From NCBI GenBank assembly GCA_905214425.1, contig CAJMLY010000003.1, forward strand, positions 123,629-187,628: a stretch of DNA of 64,000 bases, in the 5' to 3' direction. The position numbers were made by a program, and so were the translations under genes. Each line of letters opens with the position of its first letter. Position 1 is the stretch's first letter. The DNA is from an uncultured bacterium (GTDB lineage Bacteria > Actinomycetota > Coriobacteriia > Coriobacteriales > Coriobacteriaceae). The notes under the pieces are model-generated. The model was not told where the DNA came from. It did not search any database and saw nothing but the letters and a program-made list of their open reading frames with translations. Positions 53,950-63,446 of the stretch are shown here, one piece after another.

Positions 53950-54963
53950 TTATCGATTCTCGATGCTGCCGATATTCTTGAGTTCGATGGAGATGAGGCC
54001 GTTGGGCTCATTGACGAACTCGATGTACTCGGAGTTCGAACCCATCTCGGCCGGGAAGCTGATCTCGATGCCCGTGTCGGTACGGATCTTGTGGTTGCGC
54101 ACCGCCGCGCGTTCGACCTGCTTGCGCTCCACGGGCACACGCTCAGGCACCTTCTCCTCAGTCAGTGCCGCGCGCACGCTCTCCTTGATAACCGGCTCGT
54201 CCTCAAAGACCTCATCGACGATATCCCAAGGCGGCAGTTCCTCGTCATCCTCAACTTTCTCGGCAACAGCAGCCTTAACCTTGGCGAGTGCTACAGCCGT
54301 GTTGGCACCGTGCTCCTCGGCGACTTCCTCGACCACACGCGTCACGGTGTCGATGACCTCCTTGCCCGATACCCCCGTGTCGCACTGCAGCAGGCCATCG
54401 GGAATGAGCATGCGATCCTCGCCGGCAATCTTGCGCTTCTTATCCACATAGCCGATCTCCATGGTGCTTGCACGCACGATTGCATAGCTCGGCACCTTTT
54501 GCGAGGGATTCGGCAGAATGGCGTAGTGGCGCGCAATGTCGTTGCGCACCTCGCCCTCTTCGCGACCCACCTCGTGCATAAAGGCCTGCTTGGAGCCCAG
54601 CAGCATCACGGCAAACCAGCGGGCATCCTCATCGTCGTCAAAATCGGCCACGAGCACGTCGGTGGACTCGGCTTTCTCGGCTTTGGTGAGCTCGGAGGAG
54701 ATAAACTCCGCAATCTGCTGCGACAGGTCCACGAACTCGCGCTCGCCAAAGAAATAGCCCTTGAGCTCGCCGCCAAACGCAGAGTTCTCGGCAAACGTGG
54801 CGCGTTTATTGTCGGCCGAGGTGCGTGCGCGGCGCAGATGCGTGGTCACGAAGTTGCGCACGGTACGGCTCTCGATATCGAGCTCGCGCTGGCTCATAAC
54901 GTTGACGGCAGAGTCAAAGTCCAGGATATGCAGAATCGCGTGATTGATTTTCATATACGGCAT
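53950..54963 (-). CDS. 37-kDa nucleoid-associated protein (NdpA/YejK family)
   Basis: 337 residues. N-terminal MKINHAILHILDF, SQRELDIESRTVRNFV and the central block AIVRASTMEIGYVDKKRKI are those of the nucleoid-associated family. An acidic insert (KVEDDEELPPWDIVDE) lies near 240. Unusual in Gram-positives but known there. A second start at 54954 (MKINHAIL) is possible. Function on the chromosome not defined. Confidence 0.8.
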   Translation of the reverse strand: MPYMKINHAILHILDFDSAVNVMSQRELDIESRTVRNFVTTHLRRARTSADNKRATFAENSAFGGELKGYFFGEREFVDLSQQIAEFISSELTKAEKAESTDVLVADFDDDEDARWFAVMLLGSKQAFMHEVGREEGEVRNDIARHYAILPNPSQKVPSYAIVRASTMEIGYVDKKRKIAGEDRMLIPDGLLQCDTGVSGKEVIDTVTRVVEEVAEEHGANTAVALAKVKAAVAEKVEDDEELPPWDIVDEVFEDEPVIKESVRAALTEEKVPERVPVERKQVERAAVRNHKIRTDTGIEISFPAEMGSNSEYIEFVNEPNGLISIELKNIGSIENR

Positions 54964-55028
54964 TCCGTTCTAGATTGATTTCGGCACGAACCAGTATAGC
55001 GGTCGAGCCCGCCCCAGGCGCATCGAAG

Positions 55029-55063
55029 ATTGGTGCATCGGGGACAGGTTGCTTTGCACCAAT
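55029..55063 (+). repeat. GGGGACAGGTT hairpin, copy at the 3' flank
   Basis: ATTGGTGCA (55029-55037) and TGCACCAAT (55055-55063) enclose GGGGACAGGTTGCTT. Immediately follows the stop of the gene at 55066. Inverted relative to the copy at 56257. Confidence 0.7.
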
Positions 55064-55065
55064 GG

Positions 55066-56226
55066 CTAGCGCAAGAGTTCGGACTGCCAAGCCTCGAGCT
55101 GTTCTGCCAAGCTCTTGCCGGCAGCGGGCATGTCGATCTGGGGACGTTTGGGCAGAAGCGCACACTTAAGAATCGCAACGATAGTCTGCGAGACAAAGCG
55201 TCGTGTATCCTTGTCAAAGCCTTGCGCAGCCTGGAGCATCACGGGCAGGCTCTCGCGCAGATTCCCAGCGATATCCACAAACCGCTCAGCACCCGTAGCC
55301 TCAAGCACGGAGAACAACGCATCTACAAAACGCTCGCGCTCGCTAGGCGACACCGCAAGCAGCATCTCGCGAATGGAGCCATCAACGTATCGAGCACCGG
55401 CGGACAGGCGCTCACAGTACACGAAGTCGCGACCATCAACCACCCAGCTAAAGGGATTATGCTGAAGCAGACTGAACTCGGTGCTCTCAACGATGGCATA
55501 GTCCTCCTGTGTCTCGAAAATCATGCCAAAGATCGACGACCGAGGTAGCGTCTTGTCGATTCGACCGGATAGGTCGGCGAAGGCGTTGCCGCTCAGAAAC
55601 TCCTCGACGAAGCCCGGACCATCATGGGAATACGCCCGTTCGATTCGCTCACGGGCGACATCGGGGCACATCGCCGCACCGTACACCGCAAGGTTTCCAC
55701 CCTTGGAATGACCTCCGCACAAAAGCGGCCCGTCAATCGCATCCGCCGCCTCGTCCACATAACGCGCCGCGGATTCCTGGGCCGGCACGGGACACCGGAA
55801 CGCCATGTTAAAGTCCTCTTTCCAGCCCACAATCGTGCTGTCGGTCCCCCGGAAGGCAAGATAGCTAAACCCCGCCGGAAATCGGAACGTCATGGCCGCA
55901 AACTGCTCCGTTGTCTCGGCATCACTCACGCTACGATAGCCGCAAACACGAACGCCACGGTAGCGAGGGCTTGCTGCCACAGCCTCCAACAGGGCACGGC
56001 TCCCCTCCGGATCCCACAGGTCGCCAATCATGTCTTGGTAGCACTCGGCGCGCAGCAGCTCGCGTACGTCTAGGCCCTGCCAGTTCGTCAGCTCCGCCAT
56101 ATCACCCGGCAAACGCAAATAGGACAACCACGCAAAGACCAGGCTATCCACCGCGCAGAACGGCCGTTCCTCAAACGGATCAAACGCCGTCTGGGCATAG
56201 GTCAAAAAATTAGGCGAATCCGACAT
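55066..56226 (-). CDS. Mbeg1-like (DUF2974) alpha/beta hydrolase
   Basis: 386 residues from MSDSPNFLTYAQTAF; GGGAGGGCC precedes the start. Nucleophile serine in CGGHSKGGNLAVYGA (near 190), aspartate and histidine probably in the later third (SHDGPGFVEEF holds a candidate His-Asp pair). The oxyanion motif YLAFRGTDSTIVGWKEDF (near 150) is typical of lipase-like esterases. Substrate unknown. Flanked on both sides by similar hairpins in inverted orientation. Confidence 0.85.
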   Translation of the reverse strand: MSDSPNFLTYAQTAFDPFEERPFCAVDSLVFAWLSYLRLPGDMAELTNWQGLDVRELLRAECYQDMIGDLWDPEGSRALLEAVAASPRYRGVRVCGYRSVSDAETTEQFAAMTFRFPAGFSYLAFRGTDSTIVGWKEDFNMAFRCPVPAQESAARYVDEAADAIDGPLLCGGHSKGGNLAVYGAAMCPDVARERIERAYSHDGPGFVEEFLSGNAFADLSGRIDKTLPRSSIFGMIFETQEDYAIVESTEFSLLQHNPFSWVVDGRDFVYCERLSAGARYVDGSIREMLLAVSPSERERFVDALFSVLEATGAERFVDIAGNLRESLPVMLQAAQGFDKDTRRFVSQTIVAILKCALLPKRPQIDMPAAGKSLAEQLEAWQSELLR

Positions 56227-56256
56227 GGCCCTCCCATCAACTATGGTGCATTGGGG

Positions 56257-56288
56257 TGGTGCAAAGTAACCTGACCCCCCTCGCACCA
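56257..56288 (-). repeat. GGGGACAGGTT hairpin, copy at the 5' flank
   Basis: TGGTGC and GCACCA enclose, on the minus strand, GGGGGGTCAGGTTACTTT. Similar to the copy at 55029 in about 26 of 32 positions, inverted. It lies between the DUF2974 gene and ldh; a terminator-like GGCGCCCGG..CCGGACGCC pair follows at 56292-56325 for ldh. Confidence 0.65.
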
Positions 56289-56354
56289 AAAAGGCGCCCG
56301 GACCGTGTGGCCCGGACGCCTTTCATTGTAGCCTGTTGCCCAAAAGAGCTTGAT

Positions 56355-57305
56355 TTAGCAGGAGAAGTCGACGCTGTCGATGATGTCCTTGAGGGCCTTT
56401 GCGGAGGCGGTGAGCTCATGCTGCTCGTCATCGTTCAGCGGCACGGGGACGCGGCAGACAACGCCATCGCGGCCGACGACGGTCGGCATGGAGATGGCCA
56501 GATCGGACAGGCCATACTCGCCCACCATGAGCGAGGAAACGGGCAGAACGGTCTGCTCGTCACGCATAACAGCGGTGCAGATGCGCTTGACAGCCATGGC
56601 GACGCCGTAGTAGGTGGCGTGCTTCTTCTCGATGATGGTGTAGGCGGAGTTCTTGACGTCCTCGGCGATGCGCTTCTCGGCGGTCTCATGCTCCAGATGA
56701 CCGTGAAGCTCGCAGAAGGTGTTCAGCGGCACGCCGGCAACCTGAGCGCTGGACCAAGCGACAAACTCGGAGTCGCCGTGCTCGCCCATGACATAGGCCT
56801 GGACATCGCGCGGGTCAACCTCGACGTGGGCACCAAGCATCTGCTGCAGACGGCCAGTGTCGAGCACGGTGCCGGAGCCGATGACATGGCCCTCGGGCAG
56901 GCCGGACATCTTGATGGCAGCATAGGTCAGAACATCAACCGGGTTGGAGACGATTAGCAGAATGCCGTCGAAGCCGGACTTCTTAATCTCGGGGATAATG
57001 GACTTAAAGATGTTTACGTTCTTGTTGACCAGGTCCAGGCGGGTCTCACCGGGCTTCTGGGCAGCGCCAGCGGTGACGACGATCATGGCGGCGTCGGCGA
57101 CATCGGAATAATCGCCGGCGTAGATCTTCATCGGCTCGGCAAACGTCATGCCGTGCGCGATATCCAGGGCCTCACCCTCGGCACGGTTCTTGTCCACGTC
57201 GATGAGGACCATCTCGGAGAACAGACCACTCTGCATCAGTGCGAACGCCGAAGACGAACCGACGAAACCGCAGCCGACAATAGCGACCTTCTTCTCGTTA
57301 ACCAT
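56355..57305 (-). CDS. ldh: L-lactate dehydrogenase
   Basis: 316 residues starting MVNEKKVAIVGCGFVGSS. Reduces pyruvate with NADH at the end of glycolysis. NAD motif GCGFVGSSSAFAL, mobile loop QKPGETRLDLV with the catalytic arginine, SNPVDVLTYAA, and the active histidine in GEHGDSEF (near residue 178). The Gln before KPGE and hydrophobic loop favour lactate over malate. Start at 57305 with TGGGAG eight bases upstream. A hairpin in the leader lies right before the ribosome site. Confidence 0.94.
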   Translation of the reverse strand: MVNEKKVAIVGCGFVGSSSAFALMQSGLFSEMVLIDVDKNRAEGEALDIAHGMTFAEPMKIYAGDYSDVADAAMIVVTAGAAQKPGETRLDLVNKNVNIFKSIIPEIKKSGFDGILLIVSNPVDVLTYAAIKMSGLPEGHVIGSGTVLDTGRLQQMLGAHVEVDPRDVQAYVMGEHGDSEFVAWSSAQVAGVPLNTFCELHGHLEHETAEKRIAEDVKNSAYTIIEKKHATYYGVAMAVKRICTAVMRDEQTVLPVSSLMVGEYGLSDLAISMPTVVGRDGVVCRVPVPLNDDEQHELTASAKALKDIIDSVDFSC

Positions 57306-57331
57306 TAGAAACTCCCATCTCTCTCCACAAA

Positions 57332-57362
57332 CAAGCCGCCCGGGAACGACCCGAGCGGCTTG
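57332..57362 (-). promoter_or_regulatory. Terminator-like hairpin in the ldh leader
   Basis: CAAGCCGC and GCGGCTTG (8 bp, extended by a GGGAACGACCC-rich loop), with TTGTTTG following on the minus strand. It is 27 bases before the ldh start, and may both end the upstream aminotransferase message and attenuate ldh. Confidence 0.5.
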
Positions 57363-57506
57363 CCGTAATCCCAATACATCCAATCGGGACTTTGATTATG
57401 CCCCTATTCGCAGCCAAAAATCGACCGTTTACCGAAATTGTTTGCAGGATTCGTAAAATAACTGTACGAAATCGGTTTCGAGCTATTGACGAGCCGAAAT
57501 ACCTTT

Positions 57507-58670
57507 CTAATACAGGCCCGCCTCGCGAATGGCCTCGACAGCCAAAGCAATCTGATCGGGCGGCAGGACCAACGCCATGCGCACGTGCCCCTCGCCCGAA
57601 GGACCAAAGCTCGCGCCCGGCGTCACCACAACGCCGGCCTTCTCCATGAGCTCCTCGCAAAACACCATGGAATCGGTGCGACCACCGGGAAGCTTGGCCC
57701 ACACAAACATAGAGCCATGCGCGTTGGGACGCTCCCAGCCCAGGCCCTCAAGACCGTCGCACAGGGCATCGCGGCGCTCCTGGTACTTCAGACGTTGCGC
57801 CTCGACCTCATCGCGCGGACCGTTCAGGCAGGCGATGGCGGCCTTCTGAATCGGGAAGAACATACCAAAGTCGATCTGGCTGCGCAGCTTGGCAAAGGCA
57901 GAGACCACGTCCTCGCGGCCGACCAAAAAGCCGATACGCGCACCGGTGACGTTAAACGACTTGGAGAGCGAGAAGAACTCAACGCCCACCTCGAGCGCAC
58001 CGGGATACTGCAAGAAGCTGCCGCCGGGCTCGCCGTCAAACACGATGTCAGAGTACGCGTTGTCATGAACGATCAACAGATCATGCTCGCGGGCAAAGGC
58101 GATAATCTCCTCGTAGACCTCGGGCGTGCCCACCGAGCCGACCGGGTTCGCGGGCAGCGACACGATCATATACTTGGCACGATCGGCCACCTCGGGATCG
58201 ATACCCGCCACATAGGGCAGGTAATTATGCTCGGCAACCAGCGGATAGTATTCGAGCTTGGCATCGGCGATCTTGGCACCCGCCTCAAAGACCGGGTAGC
58301 ACGGATCGGGAACCAGAATGGTGTCACCCGGATCGAGCAGAGCCAGGCCCAAATGGCCCACGCCCTCCTGCGTGCCGTTGCACGACTGCACCATAGACGG
58401 CGTAATGCCCGAAACGCCAAAGCGACGCTCATAGTAATCGCACACGGCTTGCTTGAGTTCGGGCAGGTCGCGCAGGGCATACTTCCACATCTCGGGATCT
58501 TGGGCTGCCTGCGTGAGCGCCTCGACCACGTGGTCGTACGGCTTAAAGTCGGGCGTGCCCACGCTCATGTTGTAAATGGTCTTGCCCTGAGCCTTCAGCG
58601 CGAGAAGCTTGTTGTTGAGCGAGGCGAAGACCTCCGCGCCAAAGCGGTCGAGACGTTGCGATGCCTGCAT
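57507..58670 (-). CDS. Class I/II aminotransferase, LL-DAP aminotransferase-like
   Basis: 387 residues from MQASQRLDRFGAEVFASL; AAAGGTGG upstream supports this start. PLP fold I: NGTQEGVGHL, DNAYSDIVFDG, FFSLSKSFNVTGARIGF with the cofactor lysine, and a C-terminal arginine in EGHVRMALVLP. Proteins of this shape include DapL and acetyl-DAP or alanine aminotransferases; with dapH nearby an N-acetyl-LL-diaminopimelate role is possible but unproven. Own transcript, followed by ldh. Confidence 0.82.
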   Translation of the reverse strand: MQASQRLDRFGAEVFASLNNKLLALKAQGKTIYNMSVGTPDFKPYDHVVEALTQAAQDPEMWKYALRDLPELKQAVCDYYERRFGVSGITPSMVQSCNGTQEGVGHLGLALLDPGDTILVPDPCYPVFEAGAKIADAKLEYYPLVAEHNYLPYVAGIDPEVADRAKYMIVSLPANPVGSVGTPEVYEEIIAFAREHDLLIVHDNAYSDIVFDGEPGGSFLQYPGALEVGVEFFSLSKSFNVTGARIGFLVGREDVVSAFAKLRSQIDFGMFFPIQKAAIACLNGPRDEVEAQRLKYQERRDALCDGLEGLGWERPNAHGSMFVWAKLPGGRTDSMVFCEELMEKAGVVVTPGASFGPSGEGHVRMALVLPPDQIALAVEAIREAGLY

Positions 58671-58788
58671 GGTGCCACCTTTCGATATAAAAAACGCGGC
58701 GCTCCGACAAGAGCGCCGCGCGATACGGGCCATCAGATTGCAAAAGTGTAACGCTTGCAACCCCCGTATTGGTTCAATTTAGCCAACC

Positions 58789-60768
58789 TTAGTCAACTGG
58801 ATTGAGCGCGTCGATCTGCGCAAGCCACAGACGCGAGCTAGCGTCACTTGGCATACGCCAATCGCCGCGCGGGCTGAGCGTCACCGAACCCACCTTGGGA
58901 CCATCGGGCAGGCAGCTGCGCTTAAACTGCTGGGCAAAGAAGCGACGGTAGAACGTACGTAGCCACGTGTGGACGGTCTTGGCGTCGTAGACGCCCTCGA
59001 AGCTCTTGAGCGCCATGCGGTAGATCTTGCCCGGCTCAAAGCCAAAACGCAGCAGGTAGTAGAGGAAGTAGTCGTGAAGCTCATACGGGCCCACCAAATC
59101 CTCGGTCTTCTGCGCAATCTCGCCGTCGCCCGTGGGCGGCAGAAGCTCGGGGGACACCGGCGTATCGAGGATATCGAGCAAGACCTCGGCAATGCGCCCG
59201 CCAAACACATCGACCGCATAGCGCACCAGATGGCGCACAAGCGTCTTAGGCACGCTCGCGTTGACGGCGTACATGCTCATGTGGTCGCCGTTATAGGTAG
59301 CCCAGCCGAGCGCCAGCTCCGACAGGTCGCCCGTGCCAATGACAAAACCGCCAGCCTGGTTGGCCAGATCCATCAGAATCTGCGTACGCTCGCGCGCCTG
59401 GCTGTTCTCGTAGGTCACGTCTTGGACGGCCGGATCGTGCTCAATGTCCTTGAAGTGCTGCTCCACAGCCGCATGGATCGAAACCTCGCGGAAGCTCACA
59501 CCCAAGTCACGAGCGAGCGACTCGGCATTGGACTTAGTGCGGTGCGTCGTGCCAAAACCTGGCATGGAGACCGCCGTGATACCCGTGCGCGGCAGCCCCA
59601 GTGCATCGAAGGCACGCACGGTCACAAGCAGCGCTAGCGTGGAGTCCAAGCCGCCCGAAAGGCCGATGACCGCAGCCTTGGTACCTGTGTGGGCAAGGCG
59701 GGTCTTGAGGCCCGCAGTCTGCAGATCGAGGATCGTCTCGCAGCGCTCGGCCAAGTCGCCGTGGTCGGCCGGCACGAAGGGCGCGCGGGGGAAAACGCGG
59801 TCGATATCGCAGGCATCGCGCAGGACAGGTTCTTCGGCCAGTACGCCCTCAAACGAAAACTCAACGGTCACGGCCTCCGGCGCATCGTCCGAGCGCGTCC
59901 ATGTCGTCGAGCGACGGCGCTCGGCAACCAACCGGTCAAGATCGACGTCGGCGACGGCCATATCGCAAGTGAGGAGCTTCGTCGCGGCAAGCTTAGAGCC
60001 GTTTTCGTAGACGAGGTTCTCGCCCGCAAAGACCATGTCGGTCGTGGACTCGCCCTCGCTCGCGTCTGCATAGGCATAGGCACAGTACAGGCGCGCGCTC
60101 TGATTGGAGATTAGGCTGCGGCGGTAATCTGCCTTACCGATAATCTCGTCCGAGGCCGACGGGTTGAGAATCACCGTGGCACCGGCAAGCGCCATCTCGG
60201 TCGAAGGGGGCGCCGGCACCCACAGGTCCTCACAGACCTCAACGCCCAGCACCAGGTCCTCGGCGCCCTCATCACAGCAACGGTAGACAAGCCCCGAACC
60301 CAGCGGAACCGGACCCTGACCGGCAAATTCAACCCACACGGGATCCGCAGGCGCCGGAGCAAACCAACGGCGCTCGTAGAACTCGCCATAGTTGGGCAGA
60401 TACTTCTTGGCCGTAAGGCCCAAAAGCTCGCCCGCGCAGCACACGGCGGCGCAGTTGTAGATATTCTCGGCAACTGCAACGGGAAGACCAATAGTAAAGA
60501 CAATCGGCAGCTCACGAGTCTCGTCGAGGATATGCACCAGAGCAGCCTCGCAGGCATGCAGCAGCGTGCGATTATGGAACAGATCAGCCGCGGTATAGCC
60601 AGTCAGATTAAGCTCGGGCAAAACCAGAGCACGAACGCCGCGCTCGGTAGCCTCGCGAACAGCCACCAGCGCAACCTCGGCATTGCCCTCGACATCGGCA
60701 ACGCGAATCTGCGGTGAGGCCGCCGCCACACGTAAAAAGCCGTCAGACTGAGAAAGGTGAAGATTCAT
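58789..60768 (-). CDS. nadE: Glutamine-hydrolysing NAD+ synthetase
   Basis: 659 residues. Makes NAD from deamido-NAD with ammonia from glutamine. Nitrilase-type glutaminase domain (1-290): catalytic Glu in ALVLPELNLTGY, Lys in AKKYLPNYGEF and Cys in EVCEDLWVP. Synthetase domain (about 340-640): PP-loop GLSGGLDSTLALLV, then DLSELALGWATYNGDHMSMY. Length matches the long NadE type of Actinobacteria. Start at 60768 (MNLHLSQSDG) after a GGGGG ribosome-like site. Confidence 0.95.
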   Translation of the reverse strand: MNLHLSQSDGFLRVAAASPQIRVADVEGNAEVALVAVREATERGVRALVLPELNLTGYTAADLFHNRTLLHACEAALVHILDETRELPIVFTIGLPVAVAENIYNCAAVCCAGELLGLTAKKYLPNYGEFYERRWFAPAPADPVWVEFAGQGPVPLGSGLVYRCCDEGAEDLVLGVEVCEDLWVPAPPSTEMALAGATVILNPSASDEIIGKADYRRSLISNQSARLYCAYAYADASEGESTTDMVFAGENLVYENGSKLAATKLLTCDMAVADVDLDRLVAERRRSTTWTRSDDAPEAVTVEFSFEGVLAEEPVLRDACDIDRVFPRAPFVPADHGDLAERCETILDLQTAGLKTRLAHTGTKAAVIGLSGGLDSTLALLVTVRAFDALGLPRTGITAVSMPGFGTTHRTKSNAESLARDLGVSFREVSIHAAVEQHFKDIEHDPAVQDVTYENSQARERTQILMDLANQAGGFVIGTGDLSELALGWATYNGDHMSMYAVNASVPKTLVRHLVRYAVDVFGGRIAEVLLDILDTPVSPELLPPTGDGEIAQKTEDLVGPYELHDYFLYYLLRFGFEPGKIYRMALKSFEGVYDAKTVHTWLRTFYRRFFAQQFKRSCLPDGPKVGSVTLSPRGDWRMPSDASSRLWLAQIDALNPVD

Positions 60769-60971
60769 AAGAATGCCCCCGTGCGTAGACGCCATTCACA
60801 ACAATTAGCAAGCTCTATTGTAGTTCAACCGCCGGGTGCAACCGCATCCCACCAACTTGGTGAGCTATTGATGAGTTGATGGTATCTGTTAAATGTCACG
60901 TACGATTCACATCTGGTGGGTACCCTGATGGCTACACGAAACGAAGCAGATTTACACCGGGAGGACCCCGT

Positions 60972-61934
60972 ATGACAACCAAGTACACCGACGCGCCGCG
61001 CACGCGCGTCATGACACCAGCATCGCTCAACAACGGCGTTCACGAAAACCATTCCATCGGACAGACCATGGCCATCGCACCCAAAAAGGGCCTGTTCGAC
61101 GACATTTCCATTCCCCAGATCATCGCCGGCGCCGCAGCTGCCGCCACGAGCGTGGCGCTTGCTTCAAAGATCGGCATTGCCGGCTCGGTGATTGGCGCCG
61201 CCGTGAGCTCGGTCATCACCGTTGTGTCTTCGCAGGTCTACCGCCACTTTATCTCTGCCAGCGCCGAAGCCCTCAAAGGTACGCACGCCGACGTCGACTA
61301 CCCCGCCGGCGCCTATGAGCCCGTTGAATTTAATGCCGAGGAGCACCTGGGCGGCGCCGCGACCACGCAGGAAATGCGCCAGGTTGCGGGACGCGCGACC
61401 ACGGCACGCGTCGCCCCTAACAGCCTGCGCGCCAAAGCCGCGGCAGAGCGCAGCCAGACGCAAAAGAAGGTCATCATCTTCTCGATCGCCATCGCCATCG
61501 TCGCGGTCATCGCCTGCACCGGCGCCATCCTTATCACCACCGCCGGTGAGGGTCTGGGCGAGCGCCCCGAGCCAATCCTTTCGTCGCGCACGACCGAGAG
61601 CGATGCAAATGGCAACACCCAGTCGCAAGATCAGCAGGCACAGGCGGACGGCACGCAAGACAGTTCTACCTCTACCGATTCGTCCTCGAACACCCAAAAC
61701 CAATCGCAGGGCACCGATTCCTCTACGGCCAACAGTGGCACGCCGTCCGGCACGACCGACTCAAGCCAAACGACTGACGGTTCACAGCCGAGCACGGGCG
61801 GCCAGACAAGCGACACCACTTCAGGAACGGGCACAGCAGACAGCAGCAACACCAACAGCTCGAACAGCTCGAGCGGAACCGCGTCTGGCACGGCATCTGA
61901 CAACTCGAGCCAAGGCACGGCATCGGGCAACTAA
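60972..61934 (+). CDS. Membrane protein with a Ser/Thr-rich outer tail
   Basis: 320 residues from MTTKYTDAPRTRVM, with GGAGG seven bases upstream. A Gly/Ala-rich hydrophobic region at about 46-90 (IAGAAAAATSVALASKIG), a middle soluble part, a membrane helix at about 172-195 (VIIFSIAIAIVAVIACTGAIL), and a C-terminal tail of about 120 residues nearly all Ser, Thr, Gly, Asn, Gln and Asp. The tail would lie outside the cell and may be glycosylated or span the wall. No family recognised. Confidence 0.75.
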   Translation: MTTKYTDAPRTRVMTPASLNNGVHENHSIGQTMAIAPKKGLFDDISIPQIIAGAAAAATSVALASKIGIAGSVIGAAVSSVITVVSSQVYRHFISASAEALKGTHADVDYPAGAYEPVEFNAEEHLGGAATTQEMRQVAGRATTARVAPNSLRAKAAAERSQTQKKVIIFSIAIAIVAVIACTGAILITTAGEGLGERPEPILSSRTTESDANGNTQSQDQQAQADGTQDSSTSTDSSSNTQNQSQGTDSSTANSGTPSGTTDSSQTTDGSQPSTGGQTSDTTSGTGTADSSNTNSSNSSSGTASGTASDNSSQGTASGN

Positions 61935-62073
61935 GCACATTTGCCTCTCATAGATAACCGACCTGTATAACGGGCGCGAATCGACAGCGGTTCGCGCCCG
62001 TTTGCCTTGGGTGCCGAGGTGGCGCGTCCCGTGCGATGGTAAGATGCTTTGGTGTGTAAAGAGGAGATTTGCC

Positions 62074-63375
62074 ATGAGCAAGACAATAGTTAGGCCCACG
62101 CTTTCGCTGGGCAACCACATCTATCTGTATCGCCTGCTGCGCGACGCGATTGGGTGCGGCAAGCAAACGTTTATGACGCAGGTCGAGGAGGCGCTCGCCG
62201 CCGGCGACATGACCGCTTATGACCTGGGCTTCGAGTCCACGCGCGAGCTGCTCGAGGAGCTCAACGACTGCATTAAGCTGACCGTCTTTAAGGGCGGCCG
62301 CCTGTATGCCACCGTCATCGCCAACGATGCCTGGGATGCCGCCCTTGCCAAGGGCGAGGACAAGCCCAAGGCTGCCAAGGGCGCCAAGCAGTCCTACAAA
62401 AAGAAGAAACGCGGCGAGAAGGACCTCAAGGCCGTGCGTCCCAAGCACGTTAAACGTCCCAAGCCAGAAACCATGGTTGAAGCCGCGCCGGAACCCGAGC
62501 CCGAGGCAGAGATCGAAGTCGCTATTGAGGTAACAGCAGAAACCGAAATCGCCGCCACGACCGATTCCGAAGTCATATCCGAGCAGGACGCCACTGCGGA
62601 GCTCAACGAGGCTCCCAAGCCGACAACCGAAGAAGCCGCTGACCAACCCGAGACGCCTGCGTTCCAAAACAGCAATGTCTTTGACAACGAGGCCGAGGAC
62701 GATCAGTCCGACGAGCCCGCCGATCAAGGCGTTACCGAGTCGGCGCCGGAGCCCGAGACGCCGCAGCCCGCCATCTCGCTCACGGTCGTCTATGACCCCG
62801 AGAACGCCAACGCCGGCATCACCACCATGGCTTCCACGCCGGTCGAGACAAAGCCGAGCGTCGAGAACGAGAACGCAACGCAGGTTGAGATTGAAACTGC
62901 AGCTGCAGACGCGCCCGTCACCGTGAAGCCCGCAGATTCCACAATCAAGCCGGAAGCGACGCCGGAGCCCGCACCCGTCATCGAATCCGTGCCCACCTCT
63001 GCTTGCGACCAAATTCCCGCACCGGCACCGGCTCCGGCACCCGCAGCGGCCCCAGCCCCCGCACCTGCAGCGCCCGCCATCCCTGAGGACTTCCCCGTCG
63101 ATTTCGCAACCGAGGTCTTCTGCCCCGGCCCGCTTCTGCACCAGTTGTCGACCTATCTCCCCTACGGCGCCGATACCCTCGGCATCGTCGGCGAGTACTA
63201 CTGGATCGCCCGCGAGCGCGGTACCATCGAGGCCGCGCGAAACCGCGCAAGCTTCCCCCTGCGCTACACGCAGGCCGGCGAGCGCCACGAAGTTACCGTG
63301 CGCGTCCGCCGCAACACCACCGGTGGCCTCGGATCCACCTGGGCCATCGATAAAGTCGAAGAACCCGAGCAGTAA
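62074..63375 (+). CDS. Two-domain protein with a long acidic/Pro linker
   Basis: 433 residues, GAGGAG seven bases before the start. N-terminal domain about 1-95 (PTLSLGNHIYLYRLLRDAIG, TAYDLGFESTRELLEELNDC, KLTVFKGGRLYATVIAN), followed by a Lys-rich segment (QSYKKKKRGEKDLKAV), then about 200 residues of Glu/Pro/Ala/Thr low-complexity sequence, and a C-terminal domain about 345-433 (DFATEVFCPGPLLHQLSTYL, YYWIARERGTIEAARNRASF, VTVRVRRNTTGG). Both ends look folded and lineage-conserved. The basic patch beside the N domain hints at nucleic-acid contact; no function can be named. Confidence 0.75.
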   Translation: MSKTIVRPTLSLGNHIYLYRLLRDAIGCGKQTFMTQVEEALAAGDMTAYDLGFESTRELLEELNDCIKLTVFKGGRLYATVIANDAWDAALAKGEDKPKAAKGAKQSYKKKKRGEKDLKAVRPKHVKRPKPETMVEAAPEPEPEAEIEVAIEVTAETEIAATTDSEVISEQDATAELNEAPKPTTEEAADQPETPAFQNSNVFDNEAEDDQSDEPADQGVTESAPEPETPQPAISLTVVYDPENANAGITTMASTPVETKPSVENENATQVEIETAAADAPVTVKPADSTIKPEATPEPAPVIESVPTSACDQIPAPAPAPAPAAAPAPAPAAPAIPEDFPVDFATEVFCPGPLLHQLSTYLPYGADTLGIVGEYYWIARERGTIEAARNRASFPLRYTQAGERHEVTVRVRRNTTGGLGSTWAIDKVEEPEQ

Positions 63376-63379
63376 CGAC

Positions 63380-63420
63380 AAACGGCTCAAATCCAAATCA
63401 GGATTTGAGCCGTTTTTATT
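63380..63420 (+). terminator. Terminator after the two-domain protein
   Basis: AAACGGCTCAAATCC and GGATTTGAGCCGTTTTTATT, 15-bp stem with T-run. Confidence 0.9.
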
Positions 63421-63446
63421 TGTTGATGTTGCGTAACCAACAGCGA

